Below, one piece after another: positions 10,503 through 20,799 of a stretch of 64,000 nucleotides of DNA. This DNA is from Bursaphelenchus xylophilus (Eukaryota; Nematoda; Chromadorea; Rhabditida; Aphelenchoididae), in NCBI GenBank assembly GCA_904066235.2, contig CAJFCV020000004.1, positions 992,001 to 1,056,000 of the forward strand, in the 5' to 3' direction. The notes beneath the pieces were generated by a model. It saw only the letters and a list, made by a program, of their open reading frames with translations. It searched no databases and had not been told where the DNA came from. Position 1 is the first letter of the stretch. Each line of letters starts with the position of its first letter. Made by a program: the position numbers and the translations under genes.

Positions 10503-11552
10503 GGAAGGTAAACAACAGCCCTAACCGGCGATTGAAAAGATAATTGAGGAGGAAGATGTGAAAATTTGATGAAAATCGAGGAAATGATGACAAATACAGG
10601 GTGGCCAGAGAAATTCCGCGGAAAGTTTTTATCAATTTCTCGGCGTTTATGCAAGATATTCAAAAAATTCTTTTTGCACAAGAAAGAAGAAGTTGGATGG
10701 TTTTTTGCCTAAAAACTTTTTTTCTCCGCGAACGCGGAACGTATTGCATTCGGCGGAGACTTTTGATCGCTTTTTTGGTCAGTCGGCGCCAAAAGTCTTT
10801 GGAATTTTTCTCGAGTCCCCATAAAATCGATCGATACGGGGCGTAGAGCAGGTGAATACCCAAAAAAATTGTAACGAGTGCCTACGAGGCCTGGCAAAGC
10901 CGTTGGATGATTGGCGAAGGCTTAGCGAAGGCACAGCGGAGACTGCCGAAGCTTACAACATGTCTCACTTTTTCTAATTTTAGCCATTACCAACTTCAGT
11001 TTTCTTTACCCTGAGTTCCTGCAACACATAAAAAGTTAAAAATACACACAGATCAAATGGTCGAAATGCGATTTTATACATTTTAAAAGTAAAGTCTTAC
11101 AGGATATCGAAAAAATGATGAGCACAATGTTGCTGGTGCCGATCGTGTCGCTAAAATCAAAAATAATTTGACTTTGCCTCGACACAATTCATTTTTTTCG
11201 GCAGCGATGCGATTTTCGATGCGACGGAGTGCTCATTATTTTCCCGACAGGGTGATATGCCAAGTGTATTTTTCTGATATCTACAAGACTTCTAGCATTG
11301 GCCATGGAAATTTTTTGGCCGGCAGTTGTAAAAGTATTTGTCTTTCCATAAAGTGCGTAGAATTTTTTGCCGCCGCGTAGTGCATGAAAAATTTCATGCC
11401 TATGTATTTCAATCGTAGAGGGTAATGTTTTCACAAAAAAATCAATTTTTTCCTCATTATACAGAGATGTGGCCAAAAAGTCTTTTTTCTGATCGCTCTC
11501 CGCATTTCGCGTACTCTCTCCACCATCGGTCATTAAATGAAAAATTAGGAAC
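10503..11552. other. Repeat-filled spacer
   Basis: No exon is seen. It contains a reverse copy of the GTATCGATCGATTTT repeat (about 10800-11030), a GTCGGGAAAATAATGAGC MITE (11105-11250) and an AAGTGCGACGCTCAG-family fragment (about 11385-11530, with CAATCGTAGAGGGTAATGTTTT and GATCGCTCTCCGC). Confidence 0.5.
11105..11250. mobile_element. MITE, GTCGGGAAAATAATGAGC family
   Basis: The left terminus is eroded (AAAAAATGATGAGCACAATG). The right terminus GTGCTCATTATTTTCCCGAC is intact. The interior matches the family. Confidence 0.75.
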
Positions 11553-11994
11553 CAGAGATTGCCACGGCTCCGGAGCCGGCTCTTGGCTCCGGCTCTGAGC
11601 GGCTCCGGCTCCGAGCCGGGAGCCAGAGCCGGAGCCGGAAATTTTGGGGTCGGCTCCGGCTCCCGAGCCCAAAGTCGGAGCCAGGCTTCCCAGCGGTCAG
11701 AAAAGTAAAAATTTCGTGATCTTGTTAAACCAAATTGCTTGAAAAAACACTGCGGAGGATGTCACTTGACTGCAAAAACGTTGGCTGTATGATCTGTGGC
11801 ACTAATAACTTTTATTTTTGGAAAAATATTTTAAAAAAACATTTTGCATAGGAGCCGGGATTCGGAGCCGGAGGCTTTTTTAAATTTTGCACGGAGCCAA
11901 GAGCCGGAGCCGGAGCTGCAAATTTGGCCTCGGCTCCGGCTCTGGGAGCTAAGAGCCGGAGCCGGAGCCGAAATTTTGACCGTGGCAATCTCTG
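11553..11994. mobile_element. GGCTCCGG-family element, full length
   Basis: About 442 bp between terminal inverted repeats CAGAGATTGCCACGG and CCGTGGCAATCTCTG. Both subterminal zones are dense in GGCTCCGG and GAGCCGGAGCCGG, which can fold extensively. The AT-rich centre includes GTCAGAAAAGTAAAAATTTCG. Partial copies lie at 9700-9998, 62340-62506 (reversed) and 63838-64000. No coding sequence is present. Confidence 0.75.
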
Positions 11995-12532
11995 TTAGGA
12001 ACCCAGATTTTCATCTAGAGACCGCTCAGGATGGATAATTTGCACGGAAAAAATGGCCGATCTGACCGGTATATTTATCAGCATAACATATTCAAATGAA
12101 TAGCGTTAGGGCCGGCTTTCCTCGGCGCAATAACAGAAAGATAGCGAATGCGTTAAATTGGGAGGTTATCAACAAAAACTGCATCATCCCTTTCTTATTA
12201 AAAGATGTTGGTTCCGGTGTTTTTTTCACAAATTGAAGGGCCTCAAATAAATTTTGCGAATTTTGAGAAACGGTTGTCAATCTGGCTTTCTGCCAAGGCC
12301 ATTGTAGGGACCACCCAACTCGTTGTTTGCGAGATCTTTCGCTGCTTAATTTGCCCGTCAGACCGAGTTAAAGAAGTCACGATGCAGGAACTAACAACAG
12401 GCAACTGTATTTGTTTACTCAAAAATGACGTGTTTTTACGTTGCCTGTCAAATTTATGTTTTTGGTATTTTATCTTTCAGGAGCCGTGCCAAAAAATGTC
12501 AAAGGACTTTTTTTTGGTCCACCTAGTATCCT
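11995..12532. other. Spacer with one weak open frame
   Basis: A frame opens on + at 12205 and runs into the following MITE. Its part before the MITE (about 100 codons) is not recognisable and has no clear splice or start context. I do not call it a gene. Confidence 0.3.
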
Positions 12533-12678
12533 CAGTCTGCCGGGAAAATAATGAGCTCTATTTTGTCGAAGAAAATCGCATCGCCGCGGAAAAAATCAAT
12601 TGTGTTATCAAATTTCCCTTCACTCCAGCGACGCGCCCGGCGCAGCGACATTGTACTCATTATTTTCCCGACAAACTG
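12533..12678. mobile_element. MITE, GTCGGGAAAATAATGAGC family
   Basis: Both termini are present, with single changes (AGTCTGCCGGGAAAATAATG and CATTATTTTCCCGACAAACT). Confidence 0.85.
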
Positions 12679-12689
12679 AAATTTTTATA

Positions 12690-12865
12690 AAGTGCACTGT
12701 GCGATCTTGTCGCCATCGCACTGTACACAAAAAACACCCCATTTCGCACTGTGCAATGTCTTGCTTTTTGCACCGTGCAATACGCTTTTTCCTTTCACAA
12801 AAATCCCCGACCTTTTGCACCGTGCATTCACCTTTGTTTTCGTTTGCACTGTGCATTTAAAATAT
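12690..12865. repeat. GCACNGTGC-rich repeat
   Basis: Starts with TTTTTATAAAGTGCACTGTGC and carries about eight GCACNGTGC motifs. It ends with TTTAAAATATCGCTGCGAC, as other copies do. It ends about 25 bp before a candidate splice acceptor. Confidence 0.7.
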
Positions 12866-12889
12866 CGCTGCGACTTGAGCTTTTTTCAG

Positions 12890-12979
12890 CTGCGCCGTCG
12901 GGGTTTTGCCGAAGATTTTGCAGAGTGCGACGATGAGCCGACACCCAAGGGCGAAGAAACGAAAACCCTAAAATTGTGA
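12890..12979 (+). CDS. Candidate 3'-terminal exon, unrecognised
   Basis: After a strong acceptor (TTTTTTCAG), 29 codons lead to TGA. They encode a charged tail with RRRGF, an acidic stretch and PTPKGEETKT. The composition is coding-like, unlike the flanking repeats. No upstream exon could be joined to it, and it could be chance. Confidence 0.2.
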   Translation: MRRRGFAEDFAECDDEPTPKGEETKTLKL

Positions 12980-13330
12980 CACGGATGAGAGAGAACTTAT
13001 GCGTGATCACAACGATACCACAGTCATGCCTTAGCGCCCTCTGGCTTATGAGTTACAAACGGGTGGAAAGAAAATTTTGTCATTCGGTTTTTTGCCTTCT
13101 TCAAAAAAAGTGCATGAAAAGTGCATCAAATGATATGATTTTTTGGGTATCGTGTTAGACCGTCCCACAGTGTTTCTGTGCCCAATTTCAAGGTTCTAGG
13201 CCCCGCAGTTCCCGAGATCCAGGTGGAAAGAAAATTTTGGCGACCAGTATACTCTTCTACAACTAGTACATTTTCATTTTTTCCGTCCATAATTTTTGCA
13301 CTAAATTTTCACTCAGGAAATTTCACTTTC

Positions 13331-13338
13331 AATTTCAG
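13331..13338 (+). promoter_or_regulatory. Probable spliced-leader acceptor of P450 gene 1
   Basis: AATTTCAG lies 10 bp before the ATG at 13349. The same arrangement (TTTCAG/TTCCAG, then CCA(A/G)AAAAAT, then ATG) precedes P450 genes 2, 3 and 4, and a similar one precedes gene 6. Confidence 0.5.
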
Positions 13339-13348
13339 CCAAAAAATC

Positions 13349-16300
13349 ATGATTTTTCTCCTCATCCTCTCCGCAATTTCCCTCCTTCTCTTCTACAACT
13401 ACTACTACAAGCGTCGCAATCTCCCACCCGGCCCCGCTCCCCTCCCACTTCTCGGCAATGTCCTCGAATTGATAAAACAAGAGCGTTGGGAGGACAAGTT
13501 CCTAGAATGGAGTCGAGAATACGGCTCCACGTTCACCTACTGGCTCGGCGAAATGGCATTCGTGGCGGTTTGCGATTACAGCGACATGCAGAATTACTTT
13601 GTCAAGAACGCGGAGATCTTTTCGGACCGTCCGCGCAAGAAGAACATCCTGCACACGTATCGGGGCGGCTCCGACGGCGTCGCCATGGCGAATGGCGAGG
13701 AGTGGAGGGAGCAGCGGCGATTCGTGCTGAAAGTCTTGAGGGACTTTGGGCTGGGGAAGAATCAGATGGAGGAGAGGGTGAGTTAGCAACGTTAGAGGTT
13801 TCAGTCTGTCGGGAAAATAATGAGCATTCTGTCGCGTCGGAAATGGCATCGCGACAGTGAATTAAGAAAATAAATTGTGTCGTGGTAAAATATTATAAAA
13901 TAAAATTGCTTTTCACTTCAGCGATCGGCGCACGCCAAAAAATTCTTTCAGAAAATTGAAAAAGCAAGGAATCCCGGATCATTCATTTTTTGCGAAGTGC
14001 CACGGAATCATCGAGTTAGAAAATTTTTTTCTCTTCGAAAAAGATTCCTTGTTTTTTCACTTTTTCTTTGACGTGCGGCGCAGCGACATTGTGCTCATTA
14101 TTTCCCCGACAGACTGATAGCCGAGACAAAAAATTATGATAATTTGCAAAGGGCAGCTTTGGCGCGTGGCTGCCAAAACCGCGAAAAAGGTGCTTTGCAC
14201 AGTGCGTTTTCGTTCTTTTTTGCTTACGTCGCACGATTCCCATTTTTCGCAGCGGCAAATCATTTTTTTTCACAGCGACAAAAGTTGGGGCTGCGATAAA
14301 TTCTCAAGCCTTTTTTGTGGGCATCCGAGACAAAAAAAAATATTTTTTTAATAAAAAAATTGATAATTTTGTGATCATAAAAATGAAAAAGAATTTACTA
14401 GTCTGTCGGGGAAATAATGAGCATAATTTCGCTGCGCCAATCGCGTCGCTGAAGTGAAAAGAAATTTGATTTTGTCGCGACACAATTCATTTTCTTGGTG
14501 ATGCGATTTTCGACGTGACAGAGTGCTCATTATTTTCCCGACAGATTAATCCGTGCCCCTGTCTCATAGCTCTCTTCATTTCCAATTTGAACGACTTTCC
14601 CGCCTTAGCAGACGCAATCAAATCGTATCTCCGACAATTCCCTTGTAAAATACAGTGGGGGACCTGATCCAGTGGCAAAAAACGTACCATTTTGCATCCA
14701 GGAAGCATCAAAAAATGTGGCAAAATACCTCCCTCTCCAAGTGAAAAATCTCAGATTTCAAAAGCGTGCCTGCTCGTTTTGTGAGGGAGCCCTTCAAAAA
14801 GAAGGGTTTTATTTGGAGAGGGAAGCATTTTGCCACATTTTTGATGCTTCCCGGAGTCAAAAATGTACGTTTTTGCCACTGAAACGGGACCGTCACTGTA
14901 CACTCATTCTCTTGATTTCCCACCAACCTTTCAGATCACCGTAGAGCTCCAACTCCTCCTCGAACGCATCAACAACGAGCTGCCTGCCGACGAAATCGAC
15001 CTCTTCAAGTTCTCGGACATGGCGGTCGGCTCCATCATCAACAACATTGTCTCCGGCTACCGGTTCACCGAAGGCAAAGAGGATGAGTTCTATCGGCTCA
15101 AAGAGTTGGCCTGTCGTTTGGTGAAAGCGTTTGCGTCGCCAGCCGCGAATTTGGTGTTGAATTCGTCGAAATTGATGCGAATTCCGATCATAAATGAGAA
15201 AGCCAAGGAGAGGGTTGAGCTAATGCTCGCTTTTTACGAGTTCTTCACAATGCAAATCGACGCGCATTTGAGGGAAAATGATTACACGCAGGAGCTGGAG
15301 CCGCACGATTACATTGATGCCTTCCTAATCGAACGGCAGAAGAGGATTCAGAAGGTCGGTTAAGGGCCAAAAATTTTTTTGCAAAGGTCTCAAGAGGAGG
15401 GTATTTTACTACAGTAATGTTGGGTTATTGTAGTTTTCGATTTTTTTTTGGTTTTTAAACATTTTTTTTGATTTTGAGCCAGATTATCGAAAAAATAAAA
15501 TTTTTTTTTACAAGTAAAGTAGCACCAAGTGCGATGCTCAGATTTTCTTGAAATTTTGCACATATGTTGAGTATAGGTGACATATCAATTCCTCCAAGTT
15601 TTAGCTCGCGCTTTGCAGGCGCAGCCGAGATATTCAATAATCTTTCCCGACGAGAGAGTACACGAAAACCGGAGAGCAATTAGAGAAAAAACGGTTTTTG
15701 GCCATTTCTTTGCCAGTTTTGTGCGGAAAAACGAATTTTTTGTGGGAAAATTAGCGCTGTGCGTTAGAAATTGCCATGAAATTTTTCATACAAAAATTCG
15801 CAAAAAAGCGATTTTTTCCGACTTTCGAGTTAAAAATCTCTGTTCTTCCTTCAAATTGCAAACTGAGAACCCCCAATATACCTTGTTAGGCAATGATAGT
15901 CTAAATTTGTGGTACTTCCTATCTGTCTGTCGGGAAAATAATGGTCGTCTCGCTGAATCGAAAAGAAATTTGATTTTCCCGCGACACAATTGGTTTTCTC
16001 AGCGGCAATGCGACTTTCGCTGCTATAGAGTGCTCATTATTTTCCCGACAGACCGATTTTGCCTTCCCAATCCATCTTGGAGTTTTCAGAACGGAACCGA
16101 AGGCTATTTCACTCTGGCCGCCGTCCGCAACATTTGTCTCGACTTGTGGGTCGCGGGACAAGAGACAACCTCCTCAACGATGAACTGGATCATCGCCTAT
16201 ATGATCCGCTATCCGGAAGTTCAGGAGAAATTGCAAAAAGAGCTGGACACTGTGATTGGAAGCGGCCGGATTGTCGGCAACTCCGATAAAATGAACTTAC

Positions 16301-17679
16301 CCTATGCCAATGCTGTTATAATGGTTGGTTCTTGAAATTTACAAAAGATTTTCAATTTTAGGAGTGTCAGCGATGCTGCAACTTGGTCGCACAGAACCTT
16401 CCACGAGCTGTTAGTGAAGACGTGCAGTTTGATGGATACGTTTTCAGGAAAGGAACAATTGTCATCCCGCAAATCTCAGTGCTTTTTAGAAACGAAAAGG
16501 TGAGATAGCAGAGAGATATCAGTCTGTCGGGAAAATAATGAGCACTCTGTCGCATCGAAAATCGCATCGCCGGCGAGAAAATGAATTGTGTCGCGGAAAA
16601 ATCGAATTGCCTTTCACTTGAGTGATGTGACTCATTATTTTCCCGACAGACTGATATCCGTGTCTTGGTTAGTTATTTTTATAAAGTGCATAGACATTTT
16701 TCGCCGTCGCACAGTGCATTTCAAACTTTTTCTCACGCTTGTCGCTAACGCACAGTGCATTTCCTCTTTTCGCGCAGTGCAAACCACAAAGATGCCGTTT
16801 GCACTGTGCAAACGACCGCTTCTGCCTCCTAATTGGTAAAACTTTGTTGGAACTCTGCGTTACGTTTATGTAATTAATATGTGGCGGACCTGATCCAGTG
16901 GCAAGAAACATAGCATTCTGCTTCCGGGAAGTATCAAAAAATGTAGCAGAATGCCTCTCTCTTCAACTGAAAAACTCCGTTTTGAAGGGCTTCTTCACAA
17001 AAACGGCGGGTGCGTTTTTGAAATCGGAGTCTTCTCACTTGGAGAGGGAGGCATTTTGCCACATTTTTTGATGCTTCCGGGATGCAAAATGGTATATTTT
17101 TGGCCACTGGATCAGGTCCGCCACTGTAGGACTTTCGCATATCTCTTCAGTTTTACTGTTAGAACGGACGTGATGGACTCCTTTTTTCCGATATTAATGC
17201 GACAGACATTCTGTTGGGTTGTAGAAAAAGATTGATTTGTTTTCGAATCTTTTGACATGACGTTCCCGAGAGAAACATAAGAATATTATGGTCACTTTAA
17301 TAGACATGCACTGTGAGAAAACAAAAGTTCATTTTGCACTGTGCATGTCGCCGAAATAACTCCAGCGGCTTTACGGACCGAAAAGACAGTGCCTTACTTT
17401 TTTCAGGTCTTTCCCGAGCCCCTGAAATTCAATCCCGACCGATTTATCGACCAGAATGGGAAGCTGCGACAAGTGGAAGAGCTGATTCCATTCTCGCTGG
17501 GCAAACGGATCTGCTTGGGCGAGGGAATGGCCCGAATGGAGCTGTTCATCTTCACCGCCAACCTCTTCAATCAGTACAAGTTTTCGGCCGGAAAAGTCCC
17601 GCCAAGCCTGAAGAAAGTCAATGGCGCTTCCACAATGATCGAGCCTTTCAATTGTAAAGTCTCTTTAAGGCGACAGTAA
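13349..17679 (+). CDS. Cytochrome P450 (CYP33-like), cluster gene 1
   Basis: Five exons: 13349-13777, 14935-15354, 16090-16323, 16362-16499 and 17407-17679; 497 aa, all junctions phase 0. The product is a predicted ER-anchored monooxygenase. Residues 1-20 form a membrane anchor, followed by the basic-Pro hinge KRRNLPPGP. Other motifs are WREQR (C helix, W119), AGQETT (I helix, 305-310), E-C-Q-R (ExxR, 362-365), FPEPLKFNPDRF (PERF region) and FSLGKRICLG, with haem ligand Cys443. The length and every signature are normal, so it should be functional. Introns 1, 2 and 4 (1157, 735 and 907 bp) are filled with MITEs and foldbacks, while intron 3 is only 38 bp. An AATAAA lies at 17743-17748. The substrate is unknown; CYP33/CYP2-clan membership is by motif resemblance from memory. 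Confidence 0.9.
13801..14119. mobile_element. MITE, GTCGGGAAAATAATGAGC family, interrupted by another insert
   Basis: The left half (CAGTCTGTCGGGAAAATAAT to CACTTCAGCGATCGGCGCA) and the right half (GCGCAGCGACATTGTGCTC to GACAGACTG) are separated by about 140 bp. That insert is itself palindromic: GAAAAAGCAAGGAATC is mirrored by GATTCCTTGTTTTTTC. It lies in intron 1 of P450 gene 1. Confidence 0.75.
14401..14547. mobile_element. MITE, GTCGGGAAAATAATGAGC family
   Basis: Both termini are present (AGTCTGTCGGGGAAATAATG and CATTATTTTCCCGACAGATT). It lies in intron 1 of P450 gene 1. Confidence 0.85.
14651..14900. mobile_element. Foldback MITE, CAGTGxxGGACC family (type A)
   Basis: Palindrome from TACAGTGGGGGACCTGATCC to GGGACCGTCACTGTA, ending 34 bp before exon 2 of P450 gene 1. 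Confidence 0.85.
15500..15840. mobile_element. AAGTGCGACGCTCAG-family copy
   Basis: Carries CCAAGTGCGATGCTCAGATT, TTTAGCTCGCGCTTTGCAGG and GAGAGCAATTAGAG. Only one terminus is present. It lies in intron 2 of P450 gene 1. Confidence 0.65.
15923..16053. mobile_element. MITE, GTCGGGAAAATAATGAGC family
   Basis: A short copy with both termini. Its right end lies 37 bp before exon 3 of P450 gene 1. Confidence 0.85.
16518..16656. mobile_element. MITE, GTCGGGAAAATAATGAGC family
   Basis: Both ends are intact, flanked by TAT..ATA. It begins 19 bp after the donor of intron 4 of P450 gene 1 and is followed by a GCACNGTGC repeat (16672-16822). Confidence 0.85.
16672..16822. repeat. GCACNGTGC-rich repeat
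   Basis: Begins ATTTTTATAAAGTGCATAGAC and contains about six GCACNGTGC motifs plus the ACGCTTGTCGCTAACGCACAG core. It lies in intron 4 of P450 gene 1. Confidence 0.7.
16880..17128. mobile_element. Foldback MITE, CAGTGxxGGACC family (type A)
   Basis: Palindrome in intron 4 of P450 gene 1. The left terminus has decayed (ATGTGGCGGACCTGATCC); the right terminus GGTCCGCCACTGTA is intact. The 25 bp before it (GAACTCTGCGTTACGTTTATG) match the flank of the copy at 60290-60550. Confidence 0.8.
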
Positions 17680-17742
17680 AAATTTTTTCGTAAATTCTTG
17701 TCTTCATCTTTTTTCGGATATTTTGCGGTTTCGGTATGCTAA

Positions 17743-17748
17743 AATAAA
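17743..17748 (+). terminator. Poly(A) signal of P450 gene 1
   Basis: AATAAA 64 bp after the stop codon. Confidence 0.55.
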
Positions 17749-17769
17749 CAATTTTCCACGTCGTATCTC

Positions 17770-19080
17770 GGAACCAGGGCTTTTTCGCATTTTCACAATG
17801 TGCATGGACATTTGTCGCGTTCCGCAACGTGCGCAAAAACCCATATTTTGCACCGTGCATTTCACTTTTTTTTGATGATTGCACTGTGCGAAACGAAGAA
17901 ATGCACTGTGCGTTGGCGACAAGCGTGCGAAAAGTCTCAAAATGCCCTGTGCAAAGCAAACCGCACTGTGCGTCCCTGTCGCGGTCCGCACCGTGCACAA
18001 AAACCCCCTATTTTGCACCGTGCAAACGGCTTTTTTGAGGTTTGCACTGTGCGAAAAAAAGAAAACACAGTGCACTGTGCGTTGGCGACAAGCGTGGGAA
18101 AAAGTTCAAAATGCGCAGTGAGCTCTTTTCGCGATCCGCACCGTGCACAAAAAACCCCTATTTTGCACCGTGCATTTCACTTTTTTTTTATTTTTTGCAC
18201 AGTGCATTTGAAATATCGCTGCGACGGGAAGTTTGCACTGTGCGAAAAGAAAATAAAATGCACTGTGCGTTCCTGTCGCGATCCGCACCGTGCACAAAAA
18301 ACCCCCTATTTTGCACCATGCATTTCACTTTTTTTTTATTTTTTGCACAGTGCATTTGAAATATCGCTGCGACGGGAAGTTTGCACTGTGCGAAAAGAAA
18401 ATAAAGTGCACTGTGCGTTGGCGACAAGCGTGGGAAAAAGTTCAAAATGCACTGTGCGGTCCTGTTGTTGCAAAAAACCCCTATTTTGCACCGTGCATTT
18501 CACTTTTTTTTTATTTTTTGCACAGTGCATTTGAAATATCGCTGCGACGGGAAGTTTGCACTGTGCGAAAAGAAAATAAAATGCACTGTGCGTGGGCGAC
18601 AAGCGTGGGAAAAAGTTCAAAATGCGCAGTGAGCTCTTTTCGCGATCCGCACCGTGCACAAAAAACCCCTATTTTGCACCGTGCATTTCACTTTTTTTTT
18701 AGTTTTTGCACCGTGCATTTGAAATATCGCTGCGACGAGAAGATTGCACTGTGCGGGAAAAAAGAAAATGCACTGTGCGTTGGCGACAAGCATGGGAAAA
18801 AGTTCAAAATGCACTGTGCGAAAGCGAAAAAATGTCTATGCACTTTATGAATATATTAAAACTACTTAGAATTGCGAAAAAATAGAAAAATTTCTAAAAT
18901 TAGAGAAATTTCTGTATTTTGTAATTTGTATCTGCTAATAAAGAGGAGATACAGTTTGTTTCTTCCTTGGAGCGCGAAAGAAAAAACGCACGTTTTTATC
19001 AATCGCCGTTCATCAATCATTTCATCGCAATTTGTTTTGCCCCTTTTCCTTTCCCAAAATAGTTTATGACCTGGGAACTA
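17770..19080. repeat. Large GCACNGTGC tandem array with a non-repetitive tail
   Basis: From 17770 to 18850 there are about five imperfect units of 150-190 bp. Each has GCACCGTGCACAAAAAACCC, TATTTTGCACCGTGCATTTC, TTTGAAATATCGCTGCGACG, GTTTGCACTGTGCGAAAAG and GCGTTGGCGACAAGCGTG. More than 25 copies of the odd palindrome GCAC-N-GTGC occur. The array ends AATGTCTATGCACTTTATGAA. A tail follows (18870-19080: AATTAGAGAAATTTCTGTATT, CACGTTTTTATCAATCGCCG). The tail reappears next to GCACNGTGC repeats in opposite orientation at 27200-27390 and 32590-32790, so array and tail look like one element. Long open frames here are translations of the repeat. Confidence 0.75.
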
Positions 19081-19117
19081 TTAAATAGATGAAAATAGAT
19101 TCCAAATTAGGCCATAT

Positions 19118-19263
19118 CAGTCTGTCGGGAAAATAATGGGCACAAGTCGCTGCGCCGATCGCAAAGTGAAAAGCAATTTGATTTTTTCGCTACACAATTC
19201 ATTTTCTCGTCGACGATGCGATTTTCGATGCGACAAAGTGCTCATTATTTTCCCGACAGACTG
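19118..19263. mobile_element. MITE, GTCGGGAAAATAATGAGC family
   Basis: Full copy, TAT-CAGTCTGTCGGG..CCCGACAGACTG-ATA. Confidence 0.9.
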
Positions 19264-19477
19264 ATAAAATTCATGGTTCACATCGACCATTCACAGTGCA
19301 AAATTAATTGTTTTGAAAAGGGGAATCAATGTTTTTTTCGCGCGATGAAACTGCACGGTGCGTTTTCCATTCGCACCGTGCTGATTGTTTGTCGCAAAGC
19401 CGCTTTGTGATTTTGCGCAGCACCATGCAAAAAAAAGGTTTTTTGGCCCGCTTAGTAAGTGAAAGACGACAATTTAT

Positions 19478-19623
19478 CAGTATGTCGGGAAAATAATGAG
19501 CATCTTTTTGCATCGAAAATCACATCGCCGCCGAGAAAATGAATTGTGTTGCGACAAAATCAATTGCTTTTCACTTTGCGACCGGCACGACGAAATTCTG
19601 CTCATTATTTTCCCGACAGACTG
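19478..19623. mobile_element. MITE, GTCGGGAAAATAATGAGC family
   Basis: Full copy. It stands at the left edge of the block duplicated upstream of P450 genes 2 and 3. Confidence 0.9.
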
Positions 19624-19960
19624 ATAACTTTTCGAAAATTACGAAAATGAAAAACAAATAATTTCGCGATCATTCTCTGTAGTTTGAGACCTCAAAAACC
19701 GAAGAGAAAGCATCGCTATCGCACGAAAGACACGTTGACTTTATTTTTCTTTAACCTTTTCTTATCAATATGGTCATTGCAAGCGGCAGAATCCCAAACC
19801 CAACGAATTGTTGGGTTTGTGACTTTGTTTTATGTCTTCCCTATAAATCATGGGCTGGAGCGGGATTTTTTGGGAACTTTCTGGCGTCTTGGTAAGCTAG
19901 AAATTAATGCCGAATTTATCGATTTATTAAGTCGGTCAATTGTTGCTACGAAAGAATAGC
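19624..19960. repeat. Upstream duplicated block of P450 gene 2
   Basis: About 330 bp closely matching 28144-28490 upstream of P450 gene 3, in the same order and orientation. Shared marks are CTTTTCGAAAATTACGAAAA, ATATGGTCATTGCAAGCGGC and TTTTTTGGGAACTTTCTGGC. The two copies have different frame interruptions, so they look noncoding. A TCCCTATAAA motif is shared, so this may include promoter sequence. Confidence 0.6.
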
Positions 19961-19987
19961 TCACGAGCCGGGCCGAATTGTGAATAT

Positions 19988-20135
19988 CGGTCTGTCGGGA
20001 AAATAATGAGCCCTCTGTCGCATCCAAAAACGCATTGCCGCCGAGAAAATGAAAGGTGTTGCGGTAAAATCAAATTTCATTTCACTTCAGTGATGGGATC
20101 GGCGACATTGTGCTCATTATTTTCTCGACAGACTG
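19988..20135. mobile_element. MITE, GTCGGGAAAATAATGAGC family
   Basis: Full copy (GGTCTGTCGGGAAAATAATG; CATTATTTTCTCGACAGACT). A sister copy sits at the equivalent place upstream of P450 gene 3 (28491-28644). Confidence 0.85.
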
Positions 20136-20570
20136 ATAAAAAATTTTTTTTGGTTTTTTTGATCGAAAAATCGACCATTTTCTTATCAAAAAAAATATTT
20201 TTTCGTTTTTGAATTTCTATATTTTTGCAAAATTTTAATTTTTAAAATTTTTTTGATTTTCATTTTTTTCTTTTTTAAATCCCAAAATAATTTTTTTTAA
20301 TCAATTTTAATGATTTTTTTATTTTCCTGCTTCTCCCAACAAATAGGAATAAAAATTTTGCCTGCCCAGACTACTAAATGTGCACCTCAAAATATATATT
20401 TTTTATTTTATTGCATGCCCAGCTTTATAAAAACACAAATTATTTTGTGGCGCACACCGCTTTAGAACCTATACATATTGCAGAATCTCGTGATAACGGC
20501 GTTCCAAAATTTTATCCTCAAAGCCGGCTTTTTTTATGTGTATAAGTGAGCCGACATAAAGCCGTTATAT
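20136..20570. other. AT-rich spacer upstream of P450 gene 2
   Basis: T-rich sequence without exons. The part near 20430-20460 (CACAAATTATTTTGTGGCGC) matches 29440-29465 upstream of gene 3. Confidence 0.4.
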
Positions 20571-20712
20571 CAGTCTGTCGGGAAAATAATGAGCACAATG
20601 TCGTTGTTGCTGAAGCAAAAAACAATATGATTTTTCCGCGACACAATTCATTTTCACGGTGGCGATGCTATTTTCGATGCGACAGAGTGTTCATTATTTT
20701 CCCGACAGACTG
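20571..20712. mobile_element. MITE, GTCGGGAAAATAATGAGC family, in the P450 gene 2 promoter region
   Basis: Full copy ending 88 bp before the ATG of P450 gene 2. It is absent at the corresponding place upstream of gene 3. Confidence 0.85.
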
Positions 20713-20799
20713 ATATTTTCATTTTTCCGTCGATAATTTTGCCCCGAACTTTCGTTCAACGAATTTCACAATTTCACCTAAGATTTCAGCCAAAAAATC

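Noticed and set aside
13178..13348. N-terminal extension of P450 gene 1 (and similar ones for gene 4 at 41977-42126 and gene 8 at 56038-56178)
   Set aside because: The paralogues all start at the membrane anchor, and a spliced-leader acceptor lies between extension and anchor in genes 1 and 4.
17800..18850. Long open frames up to 244 codons on both strands, with peptides such as CTVHLKYRCD repeated
   Set aside because: They are translations of the GCACNGTGC array; the peptides repeat with the DNA unit.
17770..18850. CRISPR-like spaced repeats
   Set aside because: The genome is eukaryotic, and units and spacers are irregular and diverged, as in a satellite.
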